Of a stretch of DNA of 64,000 nucleotides, positions 36,801 through 49,000 are shown piece after piece. Origin of the DNA: Branchinecta lynchi (Eukaryota; Arthropoda; Branchiopoda; Anostraca; Branchinectidae); the NCBI GenBank assembly GCA_023053575.1, contig JAKZAP010000014.1, forward strand, positions 18,502,938 through 18,566,937. Direction: 5' to 3'. The notes beneath the pieces are model-generated. The model searched no databases. It was not told the DNA's origin and was given only the letters and a program-made list of their open reading frames with translations. The position numbers and the translations under genes were made by a program. Within the stretch, counting starts at the first letter, position 1; every line of letters starts with the position of its first letter.

Positions 36801-39800
36801 ACTGTTTACGCAACGGGTACAAACGATACGGTAATGTAAAACAATAAGGTAATTTTGTAAGAATTAATAGTGTCATCTATGGTATTTTAATCCTGAAAAG
36901 TTACGGATAGCTTTATAATATCAACTAGATTATATAAGATATTGTTCCAAGTTTTCATCCGTTACGATATCTACGATTGAAAAGGATAAAGTTCAACTTC
37001 GACGGCAATCGATAGCCGCTGATGAGCTGATCAAAGTATATGACATCCATTTTTTGGTAAAAAAAATTCCTTTATGAGATACACCAGTTTGAAAGTTTCA
37101 AGGGGCTGACAACTTCAGTAGTAAGGTACACACTGAAACCAAAAATAGGCGATACCAGTTGTGAGACATTTAGGGGACTTGTACGCGACAGGCGACTGTT
37201 AGCTCATAATCATCTTCGGCAATGAGGGGTTTGCAGCTCTCGCTAGTTGGCGCACCTGTCATTTGATGAACAATTTGGTTCCCAAATGTAAAACATGCAA
37301 GGGACTTGTAAGTAATAATCTGCTGTTATGCTACACAAATCTTCAGCGATGAGGGGTTAGCAACTTTTGCTAGTCGGTGTACCCATTATTTTTATCCGGT
37401 GAACTTGATGTCTATCACGGGAAAGGGACTTGTCAGTAGAATCGGTGCACGAGGGGCTAGAAATTTGTGCAAATTGTTGCACATTGTATTCGATTTATAT
37501 AAATCTGACGGTAAGAAAGTTTGTATCGTTGGTCTATCGCTGTAACCTAGGATTTACTGTTAAAGCAACGGGTACAAACGATACTGTAATGTAAAACAAG
37601 GTAGTTTCGTAATAATTAATAGTGTCATCTATGGTATTTTAATCCTAAAAAGTTACGGATAGCTTTATAATACCAACTAGATTATATAGGATATTATTCC
37701 AAGTTTTCATCCGTCACGATGTCTACGATCGAAAAGGATAAAGTTCAACTGACTGCAAAGTCAATTTAGTCCCTTTTTCCGATATTCTTTTGTTGTGGTT
37801 AGGGCAATCGATAGCCCTTGAAGAGCTGATCAAAATATATGCCATCCATTTTTTTGAACAAAAATCCTTCATGAGATAAACCAGTTTGAAAGTTTCAAGG
37901 GGTTGACAACTTCAGGAGTAAGGTACACACTGAAACCAAAAATAGGCGATACCAGTTGTGAGACATGTAAGGGACTTGTAAGCAACAGTCGACTGTAAGC
38001 AACAGTCGACTGTTAGCTCATAATCATCTTCGGCAACGAGGAGTTTGCAGCTTTTGCTAGTTGGTGACGAGGACCCTTGCCAAGAAGGGCCGAAATATCG
38101 CTGATGAAAAATCATAGCTGACGAATCCGTTGTAAACATTGTTTGAATAAATGTTATTTGTCTCAGGTGTATTCGATGGTAAGAACAGTTTTGTTCCCAA
38201 TTTTAAGACATGCATGGGACTTGTAAGTAATAATCGGCTTTTATGCTATAATCTTCTTCAGCAATGAGGGGTTTGCAACTTTTGATAGCTGGTGTATCCA
38301 TTATTTGTTTCCGGTGAATTTGATGTCAATCACGGGAGACGGACTTGTAAGTAAGATCGGCTCACGAGGGGGTAGAAATTTTTGAAAATTGGTGCACATT
38401 GTATTCGATTTCTGTAAATATGACAGTAAGAAAGTTTGTATCGATGTTCTATCGCTATAACCTAGGATTAACTGTTTACGCAACGGGTACAAACGATACG
38501 GTAATGTAAAACAATAAGGTAGTTTTGTAATAATTAATAGTGTCATCTATGGTATTTTAATCGTGAAACGTTACGGATAGCCTTCTTCCGATATTGTTTT
38601 GTTGTTGGTTTTACAACGCTAAAGAACAGCTTTTGATTATGTGATTATTCTTTTTAGAACATACCGTTTTAAAAGCTTCGATAAGTTGAAAATTTCAGCA
38701 TTTAACCGACAGCGAAAAAACAAAACCAAAGTGTTGCTCTCGCAACACTTTAGCCGGCGAAGCCGGACAAAGGTTGCCGCAACACTTCACGTTGCCCGGG
38801 CAACGTAGGTCTAGTGTTTTATTAAAGTGATGCGTTCTCACTAGTATCCAAAGTGGTCGTTCTTGTAAAAATAGCTTAAAACACGGAATCCTAAAACATG
38901 ACGGAGGTTATTGCATTCCTTATTCATTTTCTTGCAATTGACGTTATCCAGTATTCTTCGTAAAAGTTCAACCTTAGATCTACATTAATAATATGTTAAT
39001 ACCCCCTCCCACGATATCTTTTATGGAAAACCGTAATATAAACATCAGATTTAGCTGTTGCTTGCTTAGGTGTACAATTGAGAAGACGTAGAGTAGAATT
39101 ATAAGTAGAATCTATTTTAGGTTCCTTACCTACTTTTTTTCAATATATTTTCTTTTTTCCCATCTCATTAGGCGTATTGTCGCCGTTACCCGAGGACTTC
39201 TCGTTGAATCGAAGGCGAGAATAGAGGGTGTCACTCCATGCGGGCTCCGCGTGCAGAAACAGCGAGATCACGGGGAATGCTTCCAAAATGGATTTGGTTA
39301 AAAAAAAATAAAAAATATGCGATTGACGAAATTATTCTGGATCCAGTTTATTTGTGATTTGAATGAATGAATGAATGAACTTTATTACCCGTAAAGTGTA
39401 AAACACAAAATACGGAGTATTATGAAAGAAACAAAACGATAAATAACGAACAAAAAAACAAACAAACAAACTAAACAAAACAAAATGAACTATCTAACCA
39501 GCATCAGTAACAAAGAATGTCCGCAGAGGGCCGTAAGGGGGAATCAGGTTAATGGTCTTTTTACACAGGTCATCACTGGAAGTTTGAATCCGAGAGGGCA
39601 CGTCTATTAGTCCAAATCGAGCAATGACTTTTCTGTTTCGGTGCCATCTAGGGAGTCGGAGTAGGAATTTACAATATTTGAAATAAGCCACTCTGGCGAT
39701 CTTTTTTACGAAACAGTGAGCAATGCCGACTAAAAACAAGCACGGGGGCGCAATAAGCGTTGCAAAGCGAACAAAGACCATTGCGGTTATAACGACTTTT

Positions 39801-40027
39801 GTTAGGGGATATTTTCCCGTAAGCCAAGCGTAGGCTTTTTACGGCTCTATTGACAAGGGATGAACACGTAAGCTTTGGGCCGAAAGACAAACCAAGCCAA
39901 CTAACGGAAGAAGAACATGGTAGAACTGCACCCCCCGCAACAAGTGGAGCGACCGTATAAGCGCTATTAAAAGAAATGAACTCACATTTAGATGCGTTAA
40001 CTGATAATCCAATCTTAGACAGTTCAT

Positions 40028-40066
<39 letters not shown>

Positions 40067-43000
40067 CTTAAATCCCACCTCCACTCCACTCAGTGACGCA
40101 ACTTTCTTTATCATCACAACTCAAATTTCTTATCTCTATACGTCACCTACACTTTACTCTTACACTAGATTCTAATTATCATTTATTTCTTACTTTAAAT
40201 TATTATCAATCTTTTAATTTTATTTGAGCAGTTAAAACAATTACACTCAAAATAGCCGTATCCTACAATCAAAACCATATCATTCACATTAAAGTAATGG
40301 CTCAGCCGGTATCACAGGGTGCCCTTCCAGCATAAGGCACCCCTTCCACCGTGACCAAAATTACCAAAAATAAATAAAAACCTTTTTTTTCTTTTTTTTT
40401 TTTTACGGCTCATCTTAACCAGAACAACAAACCAACCTCCCAAACCACCCAATAAATGCCCTAAAAATAAAATACTCTATCTGAACAAAATTTCAAAACA
40501 ACTATGGAACAATACATCATAAAACAGACATAGATAGAGGATTTTATTCCCCATTTTTTCCCATTTATTCATCTATAACCCCTTTTAACTGCTCAAATTT
40601 AACAAACAAAAACACAAATTCGAAATTCTATTTACAAAATAAAAATCTTTACAATTATTTATTTACATTTGTTTATTTATGTTATTTTGTATCACAAACT
40701 TATTTTACACAGCCACTCAACATCTAAATGGGATTTCCATTTTAGACCTTCACACATCACCTTCAGGTAATTCACCAGCCAATGATTTAGCTTTATTTTG
40801 TCAACCCACCTTTTCCGTTTCCTTGTTTTCCATATGTTCACGCACACACATACGGCAAGGACACATAGTGCCTTTTTCCTTTTCTCATCTTTGTGCGAAA
40901 AAGATAGTTTCAGCACCCTTTTCCTTTGTTCTGTCGTATCAGCATTAACACCTTCTTGCCGGAAAACTGCAAAGAGGTCTGAGCACACGTTTCCACTTGC
41001 CGGGCATTCAACGAACTCGTGTAATAAGCCGTCGGTTACTACTTCATGGCAGAACGTGCACTCCGGAGGTTCGGAGCGTAGCATCCGGCTAAGTCTGTTT
41101 CTATATGACAAAATTCCGTGGATTATGCTAAAAGCCACTTCTATATGCGGTTGCTCACATGGTAGGTCGTGCAGGTTAGAAAACGAAAGCTCAAAATCGA
41201 CAGAAGGTTCTTTCAGCTTAGCGTTAAAGCTGACGGGGTCAGTATTCATCAGTGCTAAAGCTATAATTTGTTTCAAATCATCCTTGCCGCTAGCTGAAAA
41301 TGCACCAGCTTGCTTTAGTTTCCTCAGATCACTCACGGAACACTGTAGGGGGAGAGGTAATTTTTTTGACATTTCCTCAGCGGTTTCATCTTCTATATGG
41401 TTAATAACCGGGAGCAACCACTGTCGCAATAACGTAGATGGGACTTCATCTTTTACTATCAACTCACAAATATTCCTCAAGAAAAGAGATTTACACGTGA
41501 CTCTGAAATCCAAAACGCCAAGCCCCCCCCGGTTTTAACGGAACATACAGCATTTTCATGCTTAGTTTCTCGAGTTTCCCCATCCACACAAATCTCCAGA
41601 TCATTCTTTCGATTTTCTTTGCTTGTTCTTCGGGGAGAGGGTACACCGGAGCTAAGTAAAATAGGTGAGGTAGACAATACGTGTTTATGAACAAAGCTCT
41701 CTCAAAAGCTGTTTCAAGGAGTCCATTCCTTGCTCCACTGATGCTCCCAATTATCCTGGTGACTTTCTCGTTCCACAGTTTTTCTACCGACATCAGTGGC
41801 TCAAACGTAATACCCAGAATTTTCGTCCGGGCAACTTCTGGTAGCCAGCTGTTTGCTAGCACGTCTGAGTAGTCACTGTTGGTGTTAAGCGGTAGGATGT
41901 TGGTTTTCTGTTTATGAACCTGCACATGAAAATGTTTCTCGAACCACAAAAGACCTTCACAGACCTTTTTCACGTCTTCAACAGATGCTGTCACAAAGTT
42001 ACCATCATCGAGGAAAGCAGCACATTTTAGGTGTCTATGAGAACCTAGTTCTAAGCCAACAATTCTCTCCTCAACATATCGGAAAAGGGGGTCGACGTAG
42101 AGCTCGAATAGTGCTCCTGAACAAGGGTCACCTTGTCTGAGGCCTTTTTCCATACTGAACCTTCTAGTTAGCCCACCATTAACTTTAATTACTAGCTGTG
42201 GCCGTTTATACAGCATTTTAAACTTTCCTACAACCTTACTAGAGAAAAACATCTTTCTATTCATCAGATCCCACAATATTTGACGTATCACCGAGTCATA
42301 TGCTTTAACGATGTCAGCATCAATTAGGGCTAGGAGGTCCCACTCTGTAATCTTTGTTTGTATCATTTCGTCCTTTCTCATGATAAGGTCTCTATTCTTT
42401 AGACAGTTCATTCTTTAAAACACTAAGGTTAGCAAGCAATCCGCGGCGAGTCCGGGCAACAAGCAGAACGTCATCATCATATGTAACGTGAGACAAACCA
42501 GCATCACCATAAAAAAAACGAACATTTAAGGGGACGCAGGCACGGTGCAAGGACACATTTAAATATACTAGGAGACAACACGGCTCCTTGCCGAACTCCC
42601 TTATTAATTTTTACCGGGTCAGAGGTTTGGGCATTCCAAGTCACTCGAATTTCAGACTTTGAATACCAAAAAGACAATAAACGTACTAGGGAAGGATTAA
42701 CACCTAAAGACATAAGTGAAAATAGAGCCTGAGAATGCACAATATTGTCAAAAGCCCCTGAAATGTCAACAGTAAGACAATACAAAGTCGTTCTCGATTT
42801 TACGTCATCTTTCATGAGTCGACTTAGAACATGGTACGCATGGGAGCAACCCATACCTCTCCGGAACTCAAACTGAAAAGGCGTAAAATCACATTTTGAC
42901 TCGATTTGGTTTGTTCTGATTGTTTTTAACTAATTTTACATGTCCCCAACACCAGCAAAAATTGATTCCCCTCCGAATCTGAAAGGGAGTCCTTTATGAT

Positions 43001-46000
43001 GGTCGTGATAATCGTAGCATTCCTCGTCCGTGGGGAAATACGGAAGTGAGTCCCCGAGACAAACAAAAACGCGGGGACTTCTCAAGTCGAGTCCTCGGGG
43101 AAGGGCGAGAATACGCTTCTTGTTACATAAAACCAATAAGTACTCCTTCAGCCCAACCTGACAGCGAATCATATTTGAAAAAAACGGATGTCAGCTGATA
43201 CTCGGTCTGGCGATTTCTTGCCCTTCGTGGCAAGGTATTCCGGATTTCTTTGATAGGTGTTTTCGTGCTCGCTGAAACATACCCGATGAACATTTTTTCT
43301 CGAAATAGTATCGTGAAGTTGTACGAAAAGTAGCATGTAGTAGGAACTGATGCGACTACATGCTTCTATGTCAAGGCTACCGTGTTACTGCATTCTACTG
43401 CATGCTACCATTAGCAAGACTGGATGATACTGGATACTATACTACTCAGGCCCGTATCCAGGAATTTATTTCGGGGGAGGGGGGGGGGGTTGCCTGCTGG
43501 TTGGACAAAAAAGCACAAAAAACACATAGATCAGAGGGAAAAGCCTATACAAATCATTAATTTTGTATGTTTTGGGGGGGGGGGCAACCCCCTACCCCCC
43601 CCCCCCTGGATACAGCCTTGATACTACTGCTTAAGATTGGTCTAGCCTGAGGCACATTAAATGATAGTATTCTTTACTATTACATATCAATACATACAAC
43701 TTTTTCGTACAACTATCAAACAACTACGCAGGCTACAAATTTTTCATCGGGATAGGGGTGGAGAATAATCCAATGACATGTTTCTCTGCTCTTCACATGC
43801 GGAAAGTTGAGAATCGTACTAACCTCTCCCCCATCCGCGACTTGGATGGTCCCATTAGCAGCTTTCCCCCATTAACTCCTGTCTTGGTCTCTTTTCTCTG
43901 CGTTTTCTCTAGTGGAATGTGCACTTAAAAGAGATAGCAATAAAAGTGGAAAAATCAGATGCGAAGACTGATTTCCGATTTTAACGTATTTCGAACCGGA
44001 GTTTAGGGCTCGGTTGTAAATAAGACTGGCAGAGCCAGAGCAAATTATAGTAGGGAGTAGCGCCAAGACCTATACTTTTCATGCTTTGCAAACAGACCAT
44101 ACTCGTAGCGCCGCCCGCTACGCTTGCGGCATGTAAAGCGAGACAAACTTTCGGGTTTAGAAATTTCGGGCAAAGCAAAGGTGCGGTCTGCACACACCAA
44201 GATTTTTGCAATGTCCAGAAAATGATGTTATTAGAGCCAGCGCTGGTGAGCGACTGAATGAGTTTCAGTAGGAATGTTCTCTATCGCTGTGCTAGCATCG
44301 CTACTGTTCGAATATGTGTGTCAATTTTGTCAGGTCTTGGCGCTACTCCCTAGTGTTATTTTGCTCTGGACTGTGGGTACCAGGATGAAAGGACAAGTCG
44401 GACATTATGTCTGTTCGAGTCCCTGATATGCCTACCAAATTTCACCGTCCTAGTACCAAACCCGCGGAATCCCCGACCCCCCCCCCCCACTCCCCCCACA
44501 GTGGGGGGGGGGGTCCAGTATTTTAGCATAATTCATATACTTATTTAGGACCCGCTTAGTATTGCTGCTTATTGATGCTTGTAAAGGCTTACTTTTATCC
44601 GTTTATCAGCTTACCTAATAAACTTCTGTCCGAGAGGGCGCACATCCCTTAGGGAGGTTTCCAATGGAAATCTAAGACGGATAGCAGATGGATACTACGA
44701 GGATTTTTTGTAAATTTCGCCTGGACTCCGCCGGGAAAAAACGAATCTTAACCTGCTGCGCCTGAGTTCCGGCTACCTACCCCTCCCGGCGACCCTCCCC
44801 TAAAAAAAAAAGCCTCGATTAAAAAAAAAACCTAGCGACCCCCTGGCCCCCCCCCCACGCACAATGCCATCGGCTCCCGCTGTACTATGAACTTCATATA
44901 AAACGCAACTCAGAACTCCCACTCTCCGAATTGGTGACCCGACGCAAAGTATTTTTAAACTGTGCACGCTGTGGTTAGAAAGTGGAAAAGCCCGGAACAC
45001 AAGATAGACCTGCTGGCTACCGAGTCTTCCAGTTTTGAAGCTTTTTGTGAATTCATATTGAAAGATTTGTCTGCGGACCTTTAAGCTTTCGGCAAAGTTG
45101 GCGCTGCTTGGCTGGCAACATGGCTAAGCACTAAAAACTCGTAGGAGCAAAACGAAACTATGGCGAAGGCCGGGGACTTCTGAAGCTTATGATTCCATAG
45201 GGGAGCCAAGATAAACATTCCCTTCAGCCCAAGCTAACTGCGAATCATGTTTGACAATGCAAACCGGATACGTCAGCTACATCCTCTTAGAGCTATATTT
45301 CAGCCCTTCTTGGCCAGGGTCCTCTTCAGGCCAAGCCGCTCGAGCTGGAGAATTTCCTATAATAAAATGTAGCTGATGTATCCTTTTTTAATTGTCAAAT
45401 ATCGAGCCAAGAATAATGTAAAATTAGAATCATTACGATGAGTCCTTAAAAGGATACAATTGAGGATCCGACTGTCGTAACTGATGAGCAGTTACTGAAA
45501 GAACCTGTTGAGGATGACCCTTGTGAATAACCAAGTTATGAACAACATATTATGTTCCCATGTTCACACGTTCTTTCGAACAACATATTATGTTCCCATG
45601 TTCACACGTTCTTTCCCTAACTAACCGCGCTTGGCGCCTTAATCACAAACGCTGAAACGCCGAGGGCGTCCAACCTGTCTCATTCTTCTCTCTTTCTTCC
45701 AGATGTGTCCCTATACCTTCGTGATCTCTGTTTCTTGTCCCCCGTAACAAGGTCCTTTTCCTTTTTTTAGTTACAAGATCATTTTAAGGAGACAGTCCCG
45801 ATGAGCACGTATTTAGTAGCGTTTGTCGTTTGCGACTTTGCCAAGATCAGCAACGTGACCTCGAAAGGCGTTTCTGTCTCTGTCTACGCCCCTCAGGATC
45901 AGATTGGACAGGCCAAGTTTGCCCTCGATGTGGCGGTGAAGCTGATGGAATTCTATGACGAGTTTTTCGGCGTTCCCTACCCGTTGCCCAAGCTTGGTAA

Positions 46001-49000
46001 GGTTATAGTTGATTTTTTTTTTTGTAGTTCACTGTTGTGGCCGCGCTAGCCGGTTTCCAGTTTTCACCATCATTGTGGAGTTCGAAACCATAGTGAGCCA
46101 TGACAAACAGCAAGTTCGAATTTGATATATTTCTAGGAATTAGGGTCCAGATGTGCTTTTTTGAGGGTCCTACCCCACACCCTCCCTGTTCAGGGGCAGC
46201 AGGGGCAAGCTAGCCCAGCGACTTGAGTGCGACGAAAATATGGTATTTCCGCCACTGCTAGTGTTATGTACTCCACCGTAAATACTGAAAGAGTACATTA
46301 ACCTCGCAAGCTGCGAGGTTTATTTTAGTCAGTTATCTTTTTGTGCGTGATGAATAAAGACTTGTTTTACTCGATTATTTATCGTCACATTGAGCTCGTG
46401 ACTTTACACGGTTCATGAGTTTTTCGTATGTTATTTTTTACGAGTAAAAAACAAAAGAAAAAGATCCTGAACACATACGCTACATTTACAAATACCTGTG
46501 CGTTAACAACACAGAGAACCATCATCACTTAATGAACAGAGATTCTAAAAAAAAGCCTGTAATACTTATACCCTAATGCGATTCATTAACATGGATCCTG
46601 TTTTATTGCAGTGGTAAACGTTCAAAAAATTTGGGACACAAATATACTGCGGAAAACGCCGATAGCCTACATTTTTTTCGTTCCAGTAAATTGGTTTAAG
46701 ATTGCAATGTTTTCGTGCATCAGGTGAAACTATAGTTTCAAACTATTGTTGCTGGACGTAAATTTGTTGAAGCTTGAAGAAGAAATGCCATTTCTTGCTA
46801 AAAAGACAAATTCCGTATCACAGCATACAAATAGATATAAATTGTTCAGGTACTGACGTAAATCTTCGGGAGCTGAACCGAAAACTTCCCGTTTCTTGCT
46901 AAAAACGAAAAATTCCGTATCCCAGTATAAAAATAAATATAAATTGTTCATGTGTGAAGTTTCCTGTTGCTGAACGTACATTTTCTGGAGCTCAACGGGA
47001 AACTTCCGTTTCTTGCCAAAAAGAAAAGTTCCGTATCCCAGCATAAAAATAATTGTCCAGGTACTGAAGTTTGCTGTTGCTGAACCGCGCGGGGAGAACC
47101 CAAACCTTATTTTTCTTTAAAAACGGAAGAATCCTGTACAGTAGCGTAAATTTTCTGAACCTCAAAAGAAAAATTGCCGTTTCTGTTAAATTGCAAATTT
47201 CTGTGTACCAGCGTAAATATATATGAAACAAAACAGAAAACTTTCCGTTTCTCGCGAAACAGATTTTTTCCGTACACCAGCATGAAAATCTGACTGAAAT
47301 TCACCGCTCCCGTACGGAAAACTTATGAAATGGATCTAAATGAAAATTTCGGCTTAAACAGAAATATTACCGTTGACAAACGGAAATTTAGTACATGAAC
47401 AGAAAGATAAAGTGGAGTAAAATAACTTGTGGCATACGGAAAACTCCCGTCTGGGAACGGGAATTTTTGTGAGTGTAGAGTACTAGAGGAAACGGAACAT
47501 TGTTTCTCTCCTCCAAAGAACTATCTAGTAAGATCACTTAAAAATATTAAGTCGTTATAGTGTCTTTTATCTATTTGCTATATCCCAAAAATGTGAAGCT
47601 AGACACTTGTTGCTTTAGTGGCAAGCCATTGCGTGGGAAACTGGCTAAAACGGGCGGAGACTGGGCGCGCTGATGCGCTGTTATTAAGAAACAAAATGAC
47701 TTCAGGTCATTATCATTTTCAGATTTGGTAGCAGTTCCGGACTTCAGTGCAGGTGCCATGGAAAATTGGGGTCTGGTGACCTATCGCGAAACGGCTATCC
47801 TAGTCGACCCTGAGCAAACCTCTACCACTTCTCAGCAGTATGTTGCTGTTGTAGTTGCACACGAGCTGGCGCACCAGGTGAGACTTACTCCCTGTCGTTC
47901 TACTTCCTGTCATTCTTTCTATCACGGCAGTGAAAGGCGGTCTCAAAATAACTTAACGCGTGTTCCACCCTAATTACCGTAATTACTACTCATGACCTCA
48001 CGAATTTTGGCTTCTTGGCGTCAAGGCTGGATGGTATTTTTCTGTTTTCGACAAAATATCACGCCAAGGGGTAATCCGACCAATCACGTTACAGAGATTC
48101 GTAGTTACCACGCTTACTACGCTCCCGAGCATGGTAAGCAAATAGTTACTATTTCGAGACGGTTGGAACGGTCAGCGTAGTAATTTTCTACGGGGTTAGA
48201 ACGAAAATAGTAACTAATAGTTACTATGTTTAGAAGGGTGGGACACGCTCTTAGACTAGATACTTACGCGTTGAGGCAACTGTGCTTTCTCCCTCACAGA
48301 GTTACAGAACTTTTCCTTTTGCCGAATTGTAGAAGGATTAGACAAGGTTTTACTAGTTTCAGCATCAAACATTAGTTGCATTTTTGCAGACACTATGGTA
48401 TCTGATACCTTCATAACTGGATCTGAAGTCTTTCCGTTTTGCAGTTACCATGTCCATGGTATCTGTAACTGCGGTTGCTTTGCAGAAACGACAATAGCCC
48501 AATTGGCGTTTTTAAAAGTCCCCCCTAAAAAAATATTTACATTCACTAAAATTGCGAGCGTGTTCCACCCTTCTAACAATAGGAAGTATGGTTAATATTT
48601 TCGTTCCAGCGTCGTCAATAAGTTACTACGCTGATGGTTCCAACCTTTTCGAAATAGTAACTGTTTGCTTACCACACTCGGGAGCGCAGCGTGGTAATTA
48701 CGGTCTCTGTGACCTGATTCGCCCGATTAGCCCATAGCACAATATTTTGCCGAAAATAGCCAAAATTCGTGGCGTCATGCGTAGAAGTAGTGTGGAACAC
48801 GCTCTGCAAGTGCCTAACTTCTTTCCCACCAATTTGACAAAACGCTAGGCTCTGTGTTGCTGGTGACGAAAGTGAGATGATTTTTTCAGATACCACGGTC
48901 AGTTACTACGGTCGGGACCGTGGTATCTGAATATCAGATGCCATGGTAACTGTCCAGACGATTTTTGACAGTGGTGTATCAGATACTACGCTAACTGCAA

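Larger units (their letters stand above)
39362..42930 (-). mobile_element. LINE family X, copy 2, split by an L1/Tx1-type LINE
   Basis: The outer part 42930-42414 reads [56 protein letters not shown], then, after a frameshift at an A run near 42512, [19 protein letters not shown] and [12 protein letters not shown]. The text continues across the insertion at 40029: [54 protein letters not shown]. The 3' end has (GAAT)4 on the plus strand at 39363-39378. 5'-truncated. Confidence 0.85.

Noticed and set aside
35700..38640. CRISPR-like array
   Set aside because: Units are hundreds of bases, diverged, without short identical repeats and unique spacers; the genome is eukaryotic.
40798..41538. 246-codon + strand ORF
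   Set aside because: Complement of the L1/Tx1-type ORF2 C-terminus, which has real motifs on the other strand.
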